Counted from the stretch's first letter, positions 8,899-18,557 are shown. The stretch: 50,602 bases of DNA from an uncultured Prevotellaceae bacterium (GCA_902786665.1 CADADN010000021.1:1-50602); one strand, 5' to 3'. Program-made: numbers and translations. The notes: generated by a model not told the origin, from the sequence alone.

Positions 8899-11073
8899 TT
8901 AATAATTGCCGTTCATCACTATGTCGACAATCTTCGAGACATCGGTGATGCTGACGCTGCCGTCGCTGTTCATGTCGGCGTTCTCGATGAAGAACACCGG
9001 CGGGATGTTGCCCATCACGTAATCCACGGTGAGGGAGGCGTCGACCACTGTGACGTAGCCGTCGTGGTTGACATCACCCTGCGGGAACTGCACCTTGTCC
9101 TTGAAATAGCCGCTCTTCCACACATACCAGCCGTCGCCCGTCTCGGTTATCTCCGGAATGAAACCTAAAGTATAAGCAAGGGCACAGGGAGCCGCCTTCG
9201 TGCCCACGCCGGTGCAGACGTTGGCCCCGAGCTTGTCGGCCGTGGCGGGGATGGTGAGCTCCTTCAGGGCGGAGCAGTTGCGCATCATCGCAGAGGAGCT
9301 GGCGGCCGTGGAGACCTTCGAGAAGTCGAACTTCGACAGGTCGAGGACGGTGAGGGCGGTGCAGCCATCGAACATGCTAGAGAAGTCGGTCACATTCGTG
9401 GTGTTGAAATTGCTCACGTCGATGCTCGTCAGACATTTGCAATTGGAGAACATGGACGACATGTTGGTCACTTTAGCCGTGTTGAGCCTGTACAATTCCA
9501 AACTCTTCAGATTGGTGCAGCCGCTGAACATGCCGCTCATGTCGGTCACATTGGTGGTACCGACCAATTTCACGCCAAGGCTCTCCAATTTCGGGCAGTT
9601 GGCGAACATGGCTCCCATGTCGGTCACATCATAAGTGTAGAAAATGGTTTCACCCAGACTCTCCAAGTTGGGATTATAGTCGAACATCCCATGCATGTCG
9701 GTCACGAGCCCGGTTCTGAACGAGCTCACGTCGATGCTCTTCAATGCGTTGCAATGAGAGAACATGCGACTCATGTTGGTCACATTCTCCGTCTGTAGAT
9801 ATCTGAGGCCAGTGATGCTTTGAAGGTGCTCCATGTAGTAGAACCAAGAATAGCAGCTGGTGGGTCGGGCATTGGTAAAGGACTCCTCAAACACGGCACT
9901 CTTCACATTGTTGCGTTTGGCATACCATCCCGGCAGATTGGTTCCAGTGTTCATTTCATAGGTGGTGTAGGCGGGGTTGTTTTGATACTCCCAAAACATG
10001 TCGGAATACTGGAACCGCAATTCACCGGAGGAGTTGAGTGTTGCGAAGGCACGCATGTTCTCGTTCTGGAAATAGCCTTTCTGCCACACCACGTAGTTGG
10101 GGGTGATCCTGGTGAAAGTGGGATGGGAAGTTTTGTTGTAACTCAACTTGCAGGGCGAATACGCTGTTCCCACGCCTTCAAAAGCATTGTCAGCAATATT
10201 ATCTGTTACTTTCAAGGTCAGCGACTTCAGTGAATAACATCCCCTGAGCAACGCATTACTATTACCATACTTCGTAAAATTAAGGGTCAGGCTTGTCAAC
10301 TTCGAGCACCCTGCAAACATATAATCCACAGCTATAAGGTTGCTTGACGTGGTGAAATTGCTCACATCCAGAGTGGTTAGGTTGGAGCATCCTTGAAACA
10401 TGTTGTTCATCAACTTCACATTCGCAGTGTTGAAGTTGCTCACGTTCAGGGAGGTCAACGAGGAGCAATTATCAAACATAAAATCCAGAACGGTGCATTT
10501 GTCCGTGTTGAAATGACTCACATCGAGTTTTGTGAGTTTGGAGCAGTTGTGGAACATGGATGTCATGCATGTCACATTGGCCGTGTTGAAATGACTCACA
10601 TCGAGGCTGGTGAGGTTGGAGCAGTTTTGGAACATGCCACCCATACTTGTCACCTTGGCAGTGTTGAAATTGCTCACATCGAGGCGGGTGAGACTTTTGC
10701 AGTTAAGGAACATCCAACCCATGTCGGTGACATTGACCGTGTTGAGTCTATTGATATACATCACATTGGTGAGGTTCCTCATATCGGAGAACCACGCGAA
10801 ACACGAGGTAGGCCTATAACTGGCGAATCCTATGGTGAAATAAACGGTCTTCACCTGGCCTGCAACTACATGCCACCCAGGTTCGTAAATGGCGGGGTTT
10901 ATCTCGTAGGTTGTGAAATTCCTTGACGACTTGAGGTCGTCGTAGCAGAAATAGAGACAGTTATCAGTGGTATCCAAGTAAGTGTATGCCTCTGCCGCAC
11001 GGAGGCTCGACACTCCTGCCAGGAGCACAAGCCAGAGAATGAGCAATTTTGGTTTCATGGTCAGTAATTTCAT
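8899..11073 (-). CDS. BspA-like leucine-rich-repeat surface protein with dockerin-like tail
   Basis: A 724-residue secreted protein. The signal peptide is followed by two similar modules of about 320 residues. Each begins with a segment containing TTYEMN- or TTYEIN-like and RPTSC motifs. Each continues with about six 23-residue repeats of the pattern NFNTxNVTxMxxMFxxCxxL (BspA/DUF285 type). Each ends in GVGTxxxPC and a WxKGYF motif. The C-terminal 60 residues are a dockerin-like pair of calcium loops (GDVNHDGYVTVVD and ADMNSDGSVSITD). BspA-type repeats are known for adhesion to host or substrate proteins. The dockerin suggests docking to a cohesin-like partner, none of which is in the window. 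The start at 11073 has a nearby AAGGA; ATGs at 11094 and 11058 are alternatives. A minus-strand TATATTTG lies at 11112-11119. Confidence 0.85.
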   Translation of the reverse strand: MKLLTMKPKLLILWLVLLAGVSSLRAAEAYTYLDTTDNCLYFCYDDLKSSRNFTTYEINPAIYEPGWHVVAGQVKTVYFTIGFASYRPTSCFAWFSDMRNLTNVMYINRLNTVNVTDMGWMFLNCKSLTRLDVSNFNTAKVTSMGGMFQNCSNLTSLDVSHFNTANVTCMTSMFHNCSKLTKLDVSHFNTDKCTVLDFMFDNCSSLTSLNVSNFNTANVKLMNNMFQGCSNLTTLDVSNFTTSSNLIAVDYMFAGCSKLTSLTLNFTKYGNSNALLRGCYSLKSLTLKVTDNIADNAFEGVGTAYSPCKLSYNKTSHPTFTRITPNYVVWQKGYFQNENMRAFATLNSSGELRFQYSDMFWEYQNNPAYTTYEMNTGTNLPGWYAKRNNVKSAVFEESFTNARPTSCYSWFYYMEHLQSITGLRYLQTENVTNMSRMFSHCNALKSIDVSSFRTGLVTDMHGMFDYNPNLESLGETIFYTYDVTDMGAMFANCPKLESLGVKLVGTTNVTDMSGMFSGCTNLKSLELYRLNTAKVTNMSSMFSNCKCLTSIDVSNFNTTNVTDFSSMFDGCTALTVLDLSKFDFSKVSTAASSSAMMRNCSALKELTIPATADKLGANVCTGVGTKAAPCALAYTLGFIPEITETGDGWYVWKSGYFKDKVQFPQGDVNHDGYVTVVDASLTVDYVMGNIPPVFFIENADMNSDGSVSITDVSKIVDIVMNGNY

Positions 11074-11111
11074 ATTTCCTTCATTGTTTTCCATTTCAAG
11101 GTGAATTGCTG

Positions 11112-11119
11112 CAAATATA
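11112..11119 (-). promoter_or_regulatory. Candidate -7 element for the BspA-like gene
   Basis: TATATTTG on the minus strand fits TAnnTTTG. No good -33 TTG is at the right distance, so this is a moderate call. It would start transcription about 30 nt before the chosen ATG. Confidence 0.45.
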
Positions 11120-11180
11120 TGTTTTTCCCACCATAGTATAATGTCTCGAAGTATTAAAATAAGTTAAGCGATGTATTTTT

Positions 11181-11211
11181 TTGTATTTGCCGAAAAAAAG
11201 ACGTATATTTG
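11181..11211 (+). promoter_or_regulatory. Bacteroidetes-type promoter of the phosphatase/GH92 gene
   Basis: TTG at 11181-11183, a 20-nt spacer, then TATATTTG at 11204-11211. This is a full match to the Bacteroidetes sigma-A pattern. Transcription would begin near 11217, which rules out the upstream in-frame start at 11171 and favours 11258 or 11282. Confidence 0.75.
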
Positions 11212-11281
11212 CGAAGAATTAGACATCAAAGACGAAACCAACCCCAAAAGACCCTCCATGACCGAAAGACCGACCGCCTTT

Positions 11282-14200
11282 ATGAAAAAGACACTCAGCA
11301 CGCTCTTGCTCCTGCTCCTCTTGCTGACCGCCACAGCCCAGGAAAAGACGCTGGAGCAAATGGGCGGCGTCTATCATGCCTACCCCGTAGGCAGCGTCCT
11401 CATCGACCCCGCCGCCCCCGAGGGCTACACCCCCTTCTACATCTCCCACTATGGCAGGCACGGGTCGAGATGGCTTCCCAACGACAGCCGATACGAAGAG
11501 GTGTTGGCGCGATTTTCCGACAAGCGCAACCTGACCCGCGACGGGAAACGTTGCCGCAAGCAACTGCAACGGGTATGGAAGAACGCCCGTGGCAACGGCG
11601 GCCAACTCACCCCCCTCGGCGGACGGCAGCACCGTGGCATCGCCGAACGAATGGTGAGGAATTTCCCCCAGGTGTTCTCCGACGACGCCGTCATCCGCGC
11701 CCGTTCCAGCGTGGTGAACCGCTGCGCCGCCAGCATGGCCCATTTCATCGATGGCATCCATGCCCACCATCCCCTGCTCCACGTGGAGAGCGTCACCGAC
11801 TCCGCCGACATGGCCTACATCGCCTACACCACACCCGCCCTGAAACAGATGGAGAAAGGTCCCTTCCCCAAGATGCACGGCACACCGGATAGACAGATGC
11901 GCCAACTCTTCAAAGACCCCTCGAAGGTGGTAGGCGCCGTCACGCTCATGAGCGAGTTGCACACCATCGCCTCCGACCTCCAAGACATCGGCGACCCCAC
12001 GTTACACGCCGACCTCTACTGGCTCTTCACCAACGAGGAGATGCGCGACATCTACGAGCGCAACAACGAGCGGATGGCCTACTGCAACGGCAGCGACCCC
12101 CGCACGGGAGGCAAACCCGCCCGTTCGGCCCTCTCGCTGTGGCACGACATCGAGACGAAAGCCGACGCGGCACTCTCCCTCCCCCACCCCTCCGCCGACC
12201 TCCGCTTCGGGCACGACACCAACCTCTACCGCCTGCTGACGCTGCTGCAAGCCTCCTCGGCACAAAGCGGCCAGATGGACGACATCATCCCCATGGCCGC
12301 CAACCTGCAGATGGTGTTCTTCCGCAATGCACAAGGCGACATCATCGTGCGACTGCTGCACAACGAGCGCGACTTCACCATCCCCGTCGCACCGGTGATG
12401 GAGCACTACTACCGCTGGACCGATGTCAAGGCATACATGGCAGAGCGCATCCACCAACTGGAACACGAGCATCACCTCGTCACCCTCAACACCATGGTAG
12501 GAACGGCACAAGCCAATACACAGACCGCAGGACTCTTCGGCAAGGGCAGCGAGGAGCACGGACAGACCCTGCCCGCCGTGCTCACCCCCAACGGTCAGAA
12601 TTTCTGGACCCCGCAGACTCGCGACACCGAGCAGAAGTGCATCGCCCCCTTCTACCATGCCGACACGCTGATGCAAGGCATCCGCGCCTCCCACTGGCTG
12701 GTGGGTGGCTGCACGCAGGACTACGGCTCCTTCACCATCGCCGCCGTCAGCGGACAGCTCCGCACGTCGCCCGAAAAGCGCGCCACGCGGTTCAGCCCCT
12801 CCGACGTGGTGTCTCACCCCCATTACTTCGCCGCCAACCTGCCCGACGAGCACCTGCGCATGGAGGTGACGGCGTCAGCCCACGGCGCCATCATGCACGT
12901 CACGCCCGAGGAGGACGGACCGGTGCACCTCATCCTCCAACCCAACAGCGACGAGGGAGAGGGAGGGGCGGAAATCGACCCCGCCAGCCACCGCGTCCAT
13001 GGCCACAACCCCGTGCACCGCATCTATCAAGGGTGGGGAGAACGCGCCGGCTTCAGCGGACACCTGTTGATGGAATACACCGGCGAAGTTGTGGCCTCAG
13101 GCACCTTTTCAGGCGACGAAACGCATGCAGGAGAGCTTGCCGTCAGCGACAAGCAGCAATCGGGCATCTGGCTGACCTTCAACGGGAAAGCCCACCAGCC
13201 CATCATCTTGAGGATGGCCACGTCGTTCACCGGCCGTGAGGGCTGCGAGCACAACATGGCCGCCGAGGTGGAAGGCAAGGATTTCAAGACGATGATGGCC
13301 GAGGCAGCCGATGCGTGGACCACCCGCCTGCACACCATCGACGTGGAAAGCGACGACAAAGCCCTCGTCGGCCAGTTCTATGGCGCCCTGTACCGTGCCT
13401 CCTTCCTCCCCCGCCTGCTGAGCGACGCCGACGGCACGCGTCCCCGCTTCGCCGACGGCAGTCAGATGCGCGGCACACGCCCCGCCTACACCGACTTCTC
13501 GATGTGGGACACCTACCGCGCCCTCCATCCCCTCTACCACATCATCGCCCCCAAGGAGTCGGCCGACATGATGCAGTCGTTGGTGAACATGTCGGAAGAA
13601 GGGGGATGGCTGCCCATCTTCCCCTGCTGGAACTCCTACACGGCGGCGATGATCGGCGACCACTGCGCCGCCACTCTCGCCGACGCCTACATCAAAGGCA
13701 TCCGCGACTTCGATGCCGCCAAGGCATACAGATACATGCGGAAGAATGCGTTTGAGACACCATCGTCACGCGACGACTACGTCAACGGCAAAGGCCGTCG
13801 CGCCCTGGACTCCTACATCAAATATGGCTACATACCTATGGAGGACTCCGTGGCGGAAGCCTTCCACACCAACGAACAGACCTCGCGCACGTTGGAATAC
13901 GCCTACGACGACTTCGCCGTGGCACAGATGGCACGCGCGCTGGGAGAGACGTCCGACTACCAAGTCCTCATGCGCAGGGCCGGCAACTGGCGGAATGTCA
14001 TCAACCCCCGCACCGGCTACGCCGACGGCCGTCACGCCGACGGCCGCTACGAAGGGAACACCGACCATGTGCATCGCAAGAGTTACATCACCGAGGGGGC
14101 GACCTGCCACTACACCTGGTATGTCCCTCACGACCCGAAAGGACTGATTGACGTGATGGGCGGCGAGGCGGCCTTCGTGGCAAAGCTCGACTCGATGTTC

Positions 14201-14635
14201 ACCGAGGGCCGTTACTGGCACGGCAACGAACCATGTCACCAGGTGCCCTACATGTTCGCCTATGCCGGGCGACCCGACCTCACCCGGAAATGGGTGCGCC
14301 ACATCCTGCGCACCGAATACAACGACACCGCCGGAGGACTCTCCGGGAACGACGATGCGGGGCAGATGTCGGCTTGGTATGTCTTCTCCGCCATGGGGTT
14401 CTACCCCGTCTGCCCGGCGACCACCGAATATGTGCTGGGCTCGCCACTCTTCAAACGCGTGACCATCAATCAGGCCAACGACGCCACCTTCACCATCGAG
14501 GCAACAGGGACGGACGACAAGCACCCGCATATCCTCGGCGCCACCCTCAACGGGAAGACTTACGACGCATGCACCCTCTCACACCAGGACATCATCAAGG
14601 GAGGCATCCTCAAGATAGGAGGGGATGGGAAGTGA
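11282..14635 (+). CDS. Fusion of histidine acid phosphatase and GH92 alpha-mannosidase
   Basis: A 1117-residue exported protein with signal peptide MKKTLSTLLLLLLLLTATAQ. Residues about 25-390 are a branch-2 histidine phosphatase (the phytase/MINPP group). The phosphate-accepting RHG is at residues 59-61 in SHYGRHGSRW, and the proton-donor HD at 311-312 in RFGHDTNLY. Residues about 400-1117 are a GH92 exo-alpha-mannosidase, with the hallmarks DFSMWDTYRALHPL, ATCHYTWYVPHD, GNEPCHQVPY and GLSGNDDAGQMSAW. GH92 enzymes are calcium-dependent and remove terminal alpha-mannose. The fusion suggests an enzyme that first removes a phosphate and then mannose, for instance from phosphomannan or phosphorylated N-glycans; this is inference. 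Both catalytic centres look intact. A frameshift artefact is unlikely because the frame is continuous. It stands alone, with its own promoter, divergent from the BspA-like gene. Confidence 0.9.
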   Translation: MKKTLSTLLLLLLLLTATAQEKTLEQMGGVYHAYPVGSVLIDPAAPEGYTPFYISHYGRHGSRWLPNDSRYEEVLARFSDKRNLTRDGKRCRKQLQRVWKNARGNGGQLTPLGGRQHRGIAERMVRNFPQVFSDDAVIRARSSVVNRCAASMAHFIDGIHAHHPLLHVESVTDSADMAYIAYTTPALKQMEKGPFPKMHGTPDRQMRQLFKDPSKVVGAVTLMSELHTIASDLQDIGDPTLHADLYWLFTNEEMRDIYERNNERMAYCNGSDPRTGGKPARSALSLWHDIETKADAALSLPHPSADLRFGHDTNLYRLLTLLQASSAQSGQMDDIIPMAANLQMVFFRNAQGDIIVRLLHNERDFTIPVAPVMEHYYRWTDVKAYMAERIHQLEHEHHLVTLNTMVGTAQANTQTAGLFGKGSEEHGQTLPAVLTPNGQNFWTPQTRDTEQKCIAPFYHADTLMQGIRASHWLVGGCTQDYGSFTIAAVSGQLRTSPEKRATRFSPSDVVSHPHYFAANLPDEHLRMEVTASAHGAIMHVTPEEDGPVHLILQPNSDEGEGGAEIDPASHRVHGHNPVHRIYQGWGERAGFSGHLLMEYTGEVVASGTFSGDETHAGELAVSDKQQSGIWLTFNGKAHQPIILRMATSFTGREGCEHNMAAEVEGKDFKTMMAEAADAWTTRLHTIDVESDDKALVGQFYGALYRASFLPRLLSDADGTRPRFADGSQMRGTRPAYTDFSMWDTYRALHPLYHIIAPKESADMMQSLVNMSEEGGWLPIFPCWNSYTAAMIGDHCAATLADAYIKGIRDFDAAKAYRYMRKNAFETPSSRDDYVNGKGRRALDSYIKYGYIPMEDSVAEAFHTNEQTSRTLEYAYDDFAVAQMARALGETSDYQVLMRRAGNWRNVINPRTGYADGRHADGRYEGNTDHVHRKSYITEGATCHYTWYVPHDPKGLIDVMGGEAAFVAKLDSMFTEGRYWHGNEPCHQVPYMFAYAGRPDLTRKWVRHILRTEYNDTAGGLSGNDDAGQMSAWYVFSAMGFYPVCPATTEYVLGSPLFKRVTINQANDATFTIEATGTDDKHPHILGATLNGKTYDACTLSHQDIIKGGILKIGGDGK

Positions 14636-14724
14636 TAGGAGATGATAGGAGAAAATGGAAGAACAAGGGGGATGGTGCTCGTCGTTGTTTTGAATGAAAT
14701 CAGGGAGAACAATCGGAAAAACAT

Positions 14725-14755
14725 TTGCGAGTTTTGAGCAAAATGCGTATTTTTG
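14725..14755 (+). promoter_or_regulatory. Bacteroidetes-type promoter of tex
   Basis: TTG at 14725-14727, a 20-nt spacer and TATTTTTG at 14748-14755. Transcription from about 14761 would give a leader of about 75 nt containing several CACATCAATA/ACATATCAACA-like repeats before the tex ATG. Confidence 0.72.
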
Positions 14756-14836
14756 CATAAGAAAACAAATGTCACATCAATAAATGTCACATCAGCAAAG
14801 ACATATCAACAAAAGACACATCAATAGAAGCATAAC

Positions 14837-16975
14837 ATGAACATCTACGCAAAACTCATATCCGAGCAACTCCGCCTGCCGGAGACAGGAGTGGAGAACA
14901 CCATCGCCCTGCTCGACCTCGGCTGCACCATCCCCTTCATCGCACGATACCGCAAGGAGCGCACCGGCAACCTCGACGAGGTGCAAATCGCACAAATCAA
15001 CAACATCTACGAGAAGTTGCAAGAGATAGCCAAGCGCAAGGAAACCATCCTCAAGACCATCGAGGAACAAGGGAAACTCACCGACGAGTTGCGCAAGCGC
15101 ATCGAAGAGACGTGGGACTCCGCCACGCTGGAGGACCTTTACCTGCCCTTCAAACCCAAGCGGCGCACAAGGGCGCAGACTGCCCGCGAGCAAGGCCTGG
15201 AGCCCCTCGCCACACTGCTGCTGCTCCAACGCGAGCGAGACCCCTACCAGGCGGCAGCCCGTTTCGTCAAAGGCGAGGTGAAAGATGCCGCGGCTGCCAT
15301 CAAGGGCGCACAAGACATCATCGCCGAGATGGTGAGCGAGGACGAACGGTCACGCAACCAGGTGCGCTACGCCTACCGCCGAGAGGCCGTCATCACCTCG
15401 AAAGTGGTGAAGGCGAAGGCCGACAGCGACGAGGCGGCGAAATTCTCCGACTATTTCGACTTCTCCGAACCCTTGCGCCGCTGCTCCTCACACCGCCTGC
15501 TGGCCATGCGCCGCGGCGAGAGCGAAGGCATCCTACGCGTGAGCATCACCGCCAACGACGAGGAGTGCGTGGAACGCCTCATCCGCCAACACGTGCACGG
15601 CCGCGGGCCATGCTGCGACATCGTGGAAGAGGCGGTGGAAGACTCCTACAAACGTCTGCTCCGACCATCCATTGAGACGGAGTTCGCCGCCCTCAGCAAG
15701 GAGAAGGCTGACGAGGAGGCCATCGTCGTCTTCGCAGAGAACCTGCGCCAACTGCTACTCGCAGCACCCCTGGGGCAGAAGCGCGTGATGGGCATCGACC
15801 CCGGATTCCGCACCGGCTGCAAGGTGGTGTGCCTCGACGCACAAGGCAACCTGCTCCACCACGAGGCCATCTTCCCACATCCGCCCATCAACCACCGCAT
15901 GCAAGCCACCGCCCACGTGGAACAACTCGTGGAGAAATACGCCATCGAGGCCATCGCCATCGGCAACGGCACCGCCAGCCGCGAGACCAGCGACTTCGTG
16001 AAAGGCCTCGACTTCAAGCACAAGGTGCAGACCTTCGTGGTGAGCGAGGATGGCGCATCGGTGTATTCCGCCTCGAAAACCGCCCGTGAGGAGTTCCCCG
16101 ACGAGGATGTCACCGTGCGTGGAGCCGTAAGCATCGGCCGCCGACTGATGGACCCGTTGGCCGAACTAGTGAAAATCGACCCCAAGAGCATCGGCGTGGG
16201 ACAATACCAGCACGACGTGGACCAAGGCAAACTGAAGAAGAGCCTCGACCAGACGGTGGAGAGTTGCGTCAACTCCGTCGGCGTCAACCTGAACACCGCC
16301 AGCCAGCACCTGCTCACCTATGTCAGCGGCCTGGGACCCACCCTGGCAAAAAACATCGTGGAATACCGCCGTGAACACGGTGCGTTCACCAGCCGAGCCC
16401 AACTGAAGAAGGTACCACGCCTCGGACCAGCGGCATATGAGCAGTGCGCAGGCTTCCTACGCATACCTGGAGCCAAGAACCCGCTCGACAACAGCGCCGT
16501 ACACCCCGAGAGCTATCCCATCGTGGCACAAATGGCAAAGGACTGCGGCTGCACAGTGGATGAACTCATCAGCAACCGCGAGAAACGCAGCAGCATCGAC
16601 ATCCGTCGCTATGTCACCGACACCGTGGGCATACCCACCCTCACCGACATCATGGGCGAACTGGAGAAGCCCGGCCGCGACCCACGTGAGCAAATAGAGG
16701 AATTCGAGTTCGACCCCAATGTCACCTCCATCGACGACCTCGCCGAGGGCATGGTGCTACCCGGCATCGTGACCAACATCACCAACTTCGGCGCCTTCGT
16801 CGACATCGGCGTCCATCAAGACGGTTTGGTACACATCTCACAACTGGCCGACCACTACGTGAAAGACCCCAACGACGTGGTGCACCTCCACCAACACGTC
16901 CGCGTGAAGGTCAAGGAAATAGACTATCGCCGCAACCGCATCTCGCTCACGATGAGAGGAGTTTTTGATAATTAA
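14837..16975 (+). CDS. tex: Tex family RNA-binding transcription accessory protein
   Basis: A 712-residue cytoplasmic protein, slightly shorter than E. coli and Pseudomonas Tex (about 775-785). The N-terminal helical region contains FIARYRKERTGNLDE, a Tex hallmark. The YqgF-like nuclease-fold domain starts at about residue 315 with GIDPGFRTGCKVV. Helix-hairpin-helix motifs (SGLGPTLAKNIVEYR) lie at about residues 495-545. The S1 RNA-binding domain occupies about residues 637-710 (GIVTNITNFGAFVDIG). Tex binds nucleic acid and is linked to transcription and RNA turnover, but its exact job is not settled. It is a single gene with its own promoter and is followed by a 15-bp hairpin. Confidence 0.95.
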   Translation: MNIYAKLISEQLRLPETGVENTIALLDLGCTIPFIARYRKERTGNLDEVQIAQINNIYEKLQEIAKRKETILKTIEEQGKLTDELRKRIEETWDSATLEDLYLPFKPKRRTRAQTAREQGLEPLATLLLLQRERDPYQAAARFVKGEVKDAAAAIKGAQDIIAEMVSEDERSRNQVRYAYRREAVITSKVVKAKADSDEAAKFSDYFDFSEPLRRCSSHRLLAMRRGESEGILRVSITANDEECVERLIRQHVHGRGPCCDIVEEAVEDSYKRLLRPSIETEFAALSKEKADEEAIVVFAENLRQLLLAAPLGQKRVMGIDPGFRTGCKVVCLDAQGNLLHHEAIFPHPPINHRMQATAHVEQLVEKYAIEAIAIGNGTASRETSDFVKGLDFKHKVQTFVVSEDGASVYSASKTAREEFPDEDVTVRGAVSIGRRLMDPLAELVKIDPKSIGVGQYQHDVDQGKLKKSLDQTVESCVNSVGVNLNTASQHLLTYVSGLGPTLAKNIVEYRREHGAFTSRAQLKKVPRLGPAAYEQCAGFLRIPGAKNPLDNSAVHPESYPIVAQMAKDCGCTVDELISNREKRSSIDIRRYVTDTVGIPTLTDIMGELEKPGRDPREQIEEFEFDPNVTSIDDLAEGMVLPGIVTNITNFGAFVDIGVHQDGLVHISQLADHYVKDPNDVVHLHQHVRVKVKEIDYRRNRISLTMRGVFDN

Positions 16976-17022
16976 TAATTAATAATTTATAATTTCTTGA
17001 AATTCCGGGGGGCCAATTTGTT

Positions 17023-17088
17023 GTATCGACTTTTAATCAAAGACCCCACCCCAGCCCCTCCCCTCGAGGGGAGGGGATATGCGCACCG
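17023..17088 (+). repeat. 66-bp inverted-repeat element, copy 1
   Basis: A GC-rich element centred on the palindrome CCCCTCCCCTCGAGGGGAG. Its reverse complement recurs at 23259-23324 with 65 of 66 positions identical. The two copies bracket infC-rpmI-rplT, ettA and the GH3 gene. Confidence 0.85.
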
Positions 17089-17091
17089 ATT

Positions 17092-17135
17092 GGAGAATCA
17101 AGGGGAGAATCAAAAACCTGTCCCCTTGATTCTCC
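17092..17135. terminator. 15-bp stem hairpin between tex and rplT
   Basis: GGAGAATCAAGGGGA at 17092-17106 pairs perfectly with 17121-17135 across a 14-nt loop. It has no U-run, so it may be a rho-independent-like end of tex or simply a repeat-derived palindrome. Confidence 0.45.
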
Positions 17136-17161
17136 CCCTGATTCACTGCAAAAGACAAGAA

Positions 17162-17198
17162 AAAGCCGCAAGTCATCGACGTGACGACTTGCGGCTTT
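17162..17198 (-). terminator. Terminator of the infC-rpmI-rplT operon
   Basis: A 13-bp perfect stem (AAAGCCGCAAGTC and its complement) with an 11-nt loop. On the minus strand it is followed by TTTTTCTT. It begins 22 nt past the rplT stop codon. Confidence 0.85.
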
Positions 17199-17219
17199 AT
17201 CATAGGGTTGCAGCAGTGT

Positions 17220-17564
17220 TTACTTCACCTTGTCAACGATGGCCTTGAAAGCCTCGGGGTTGTTGATGGCGAGGTCGGCGAGCACCTTGCGGTTGATCTC
17301 GACGCCAGCCTTTGTGAGTGCGCCCATCAGCTGTGAGTAGCTCATGCCATTGATGCGAGCGGCAGCATTGATACGCTGGATCCACAATGCGCGGAAGGTG
17401 CGCTTCTTGTTGCGGCGGTCGCGATAGGCGTAGGTGAGACCTTTCTCCCAAGTGTTCTTGGCAACGGTCCAAACATTTTTACGGGCACCAAAATAACCCT
17501 TAGTCTTCTTCAGGATTCTGGTTCTTCTTGCTTTTGAAGCAACATGATTGACTGATCTTGGCAT
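17220..17564 (-). CDS. rplT: 50S ribosomal protein L20
   Basis: A 114-residue basic protein that binds 23S rRNA early in assembly of the large subunit. The start [14 protein letters not shown] and the core [36 protein letters not shown] and [12 protein letters not shown] are typical of L20. The length is normal for the family. It is the last gene of infC-rpmI-rplT, 33 nt after rpmI, and is followed by a strong terminator. L20 represses its own operon in some bacteria; no such leader structure is visible here. Confidence 0.98.
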   Translation of the reverse strand: MPRSVNHVASKARRTRILKKTKGYFGARKNVWTVAKNTWEKGLTYAYRDRRNKKRTFRALWIQRINAAARINGMSYSQLMGALTKAGVEINRKVLADLAINNPEAFKAIVDKVK

Positions 17565-17597
17565 AATTTTCTTCCTTTAAAATGTTTGACTTCAATG

Positions 17598-17795
17598 TTA
17601 ACGCAGACAGAGCAAATCACGCACCTGCTTCAGGTTGGAGCGGTCGACGATTGCCTGATGAACCAGATTACGTTTTTGTTTCTTTGTCTTCTTTGTCAGA
17701 ATGTGGCTGTGGTAAGCATGATGTCTCTTGATCTTACCAGTACCGGTGAAGCGGAATCTCTTCTTCGCACCGGAATTAGTCTTTACTTTTGGCAT
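17598..17795 (-). CDS. rpmI: 50S ribosomal protein L35
   Basis: A 65-residue, strongly basic large-subunit protein. [20 protein letters not shown] is the standard L35 start, and [20 protein letters not shown] the standard middle. It lies between infC (51 nt upstream) and rplT (33 nt downstream) in the conserved order, on the infC promoter. Confidence 0.98.
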   Translation of the reverse strand: MPKVKTNSGAKKRFRFTGTGKIKRHHAYHSHILTKKTKKQKRNLVHQAIVDRSNLKQVRDLLCLR

Positions 17796-17846
17796 TTTTT
17801 TATGATTTAGTTATTTATTATATGGTGGCAACGCATATACCGGGCG

Positions 17847-18557
17847 TTACGCACCTTGTTCATCTTTCTTCTCCGTGAGTTTCTTCAATGCCTCTTCGCT
17901 AATCTTGGCATTGGCCAGCAACCCGCCATTGGCAGGAGTCTCGGCCTCCTCACTGGCCTTGGCTTGCTTCGCAGCCTCCTTGGCCTCCGCCTCACGGCGC
18001 TCACGGTCCATCTTCTGCTGGCTCTTCTTAGCCACGCCGGCTTTCTTGGGAGCGATGAAGATGGCCATCTTCTTTCCTTCAAGTTGCGGCAGTTGCTCCA
18101 CCTTGCCATACTCCTCCAGGTCGTTGGCGAAACGCAGCAAGAGCACCTCGCCCTGCTCCTTGAAGAGGATGGAGCGCCCACGGAAGAACACGTATGCCCT
18201 CACCTTGTTGCCGTCGAGGAGGAACTCCTTGGCGTGCTTGAGTTTGAAAGCATAGTCGTTGTCACCCGTCTGGGGTCCGAACCTGATTTCCTTCACCTCC
18301 ACCTTCACTTGCCTGGCTTTCATTTCCTTGGCACGTTTTTTCTGTTGGTAGAGGAATTTGGAATAGTCGATGAAGCGACAGACAGGCGGTTGCGCATTGG
18401 GTGAAATCTCCACGAGATCCACCCCTTGTTGCCTAGCCATTTCCAAGGCCTGGCGTGTTGGCATCACAGTGGAGCCGCCGTCGCCGACGACACGCACCTC
18501 TCTTACCCGAATTTGTTCATTAACACGGTATTGATTCGTCTTTTTGTCGTTCTTCAT
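17847..18557 (-). CDS. infC: Translation initiation factor IF-3
   Basis: A 236-residue initiation factor that binds the 30S subunit and checks start-codon and initiator-tRNA pairing. The N-terminal domain begins [16 protein letters not shown]. The C-terminal domain contains [20 protein letters not shown] and ends near residue 180. E. coli IF-3 also ends there; here a further 55 residues rich in Lys, Glu and Ala follow ([20 protein letters not shown]). Such a charged tail is extra to the core fold and probably disordered or helical. The start is the ATG at 18557, 25 nt downstream of a clear -7 element, so the leader is very short and cannot hold a large regulatory structure. First gene of infC-rpmI-rplT; thrS, the usual upstream partner, is absent. 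Confidence 0.96.
   Translation of the reverse strand: MKNDKKTNQYRVNEQIRVREVRVVGDGGSTVMPTRQALEMARQQGVDLVEISPNAQPPVCRFIDYSKFLYQQKKRAKEMKARQVKVEVKEIRFGPQTGDNDYAFKLKHAKEFLLDGNKVRAYVFFRGRSILFKEQGEVLLLRFANDLEEYGKVEQLPQLEGKKMAIFIAPKKAGVAKKSQQKMDRERREAEAKEAAKQAKASEEAETPANGGLLANAKISEEALKKLTEKKDEQGA

Noticed and set aside
11171-11281. Upstream start for the phosphatase/GH92 protein
   Set aside because: It lies before or inside the promoter. The ATG at 11258 remains possible, but 11282 opens a standard signal peptide.
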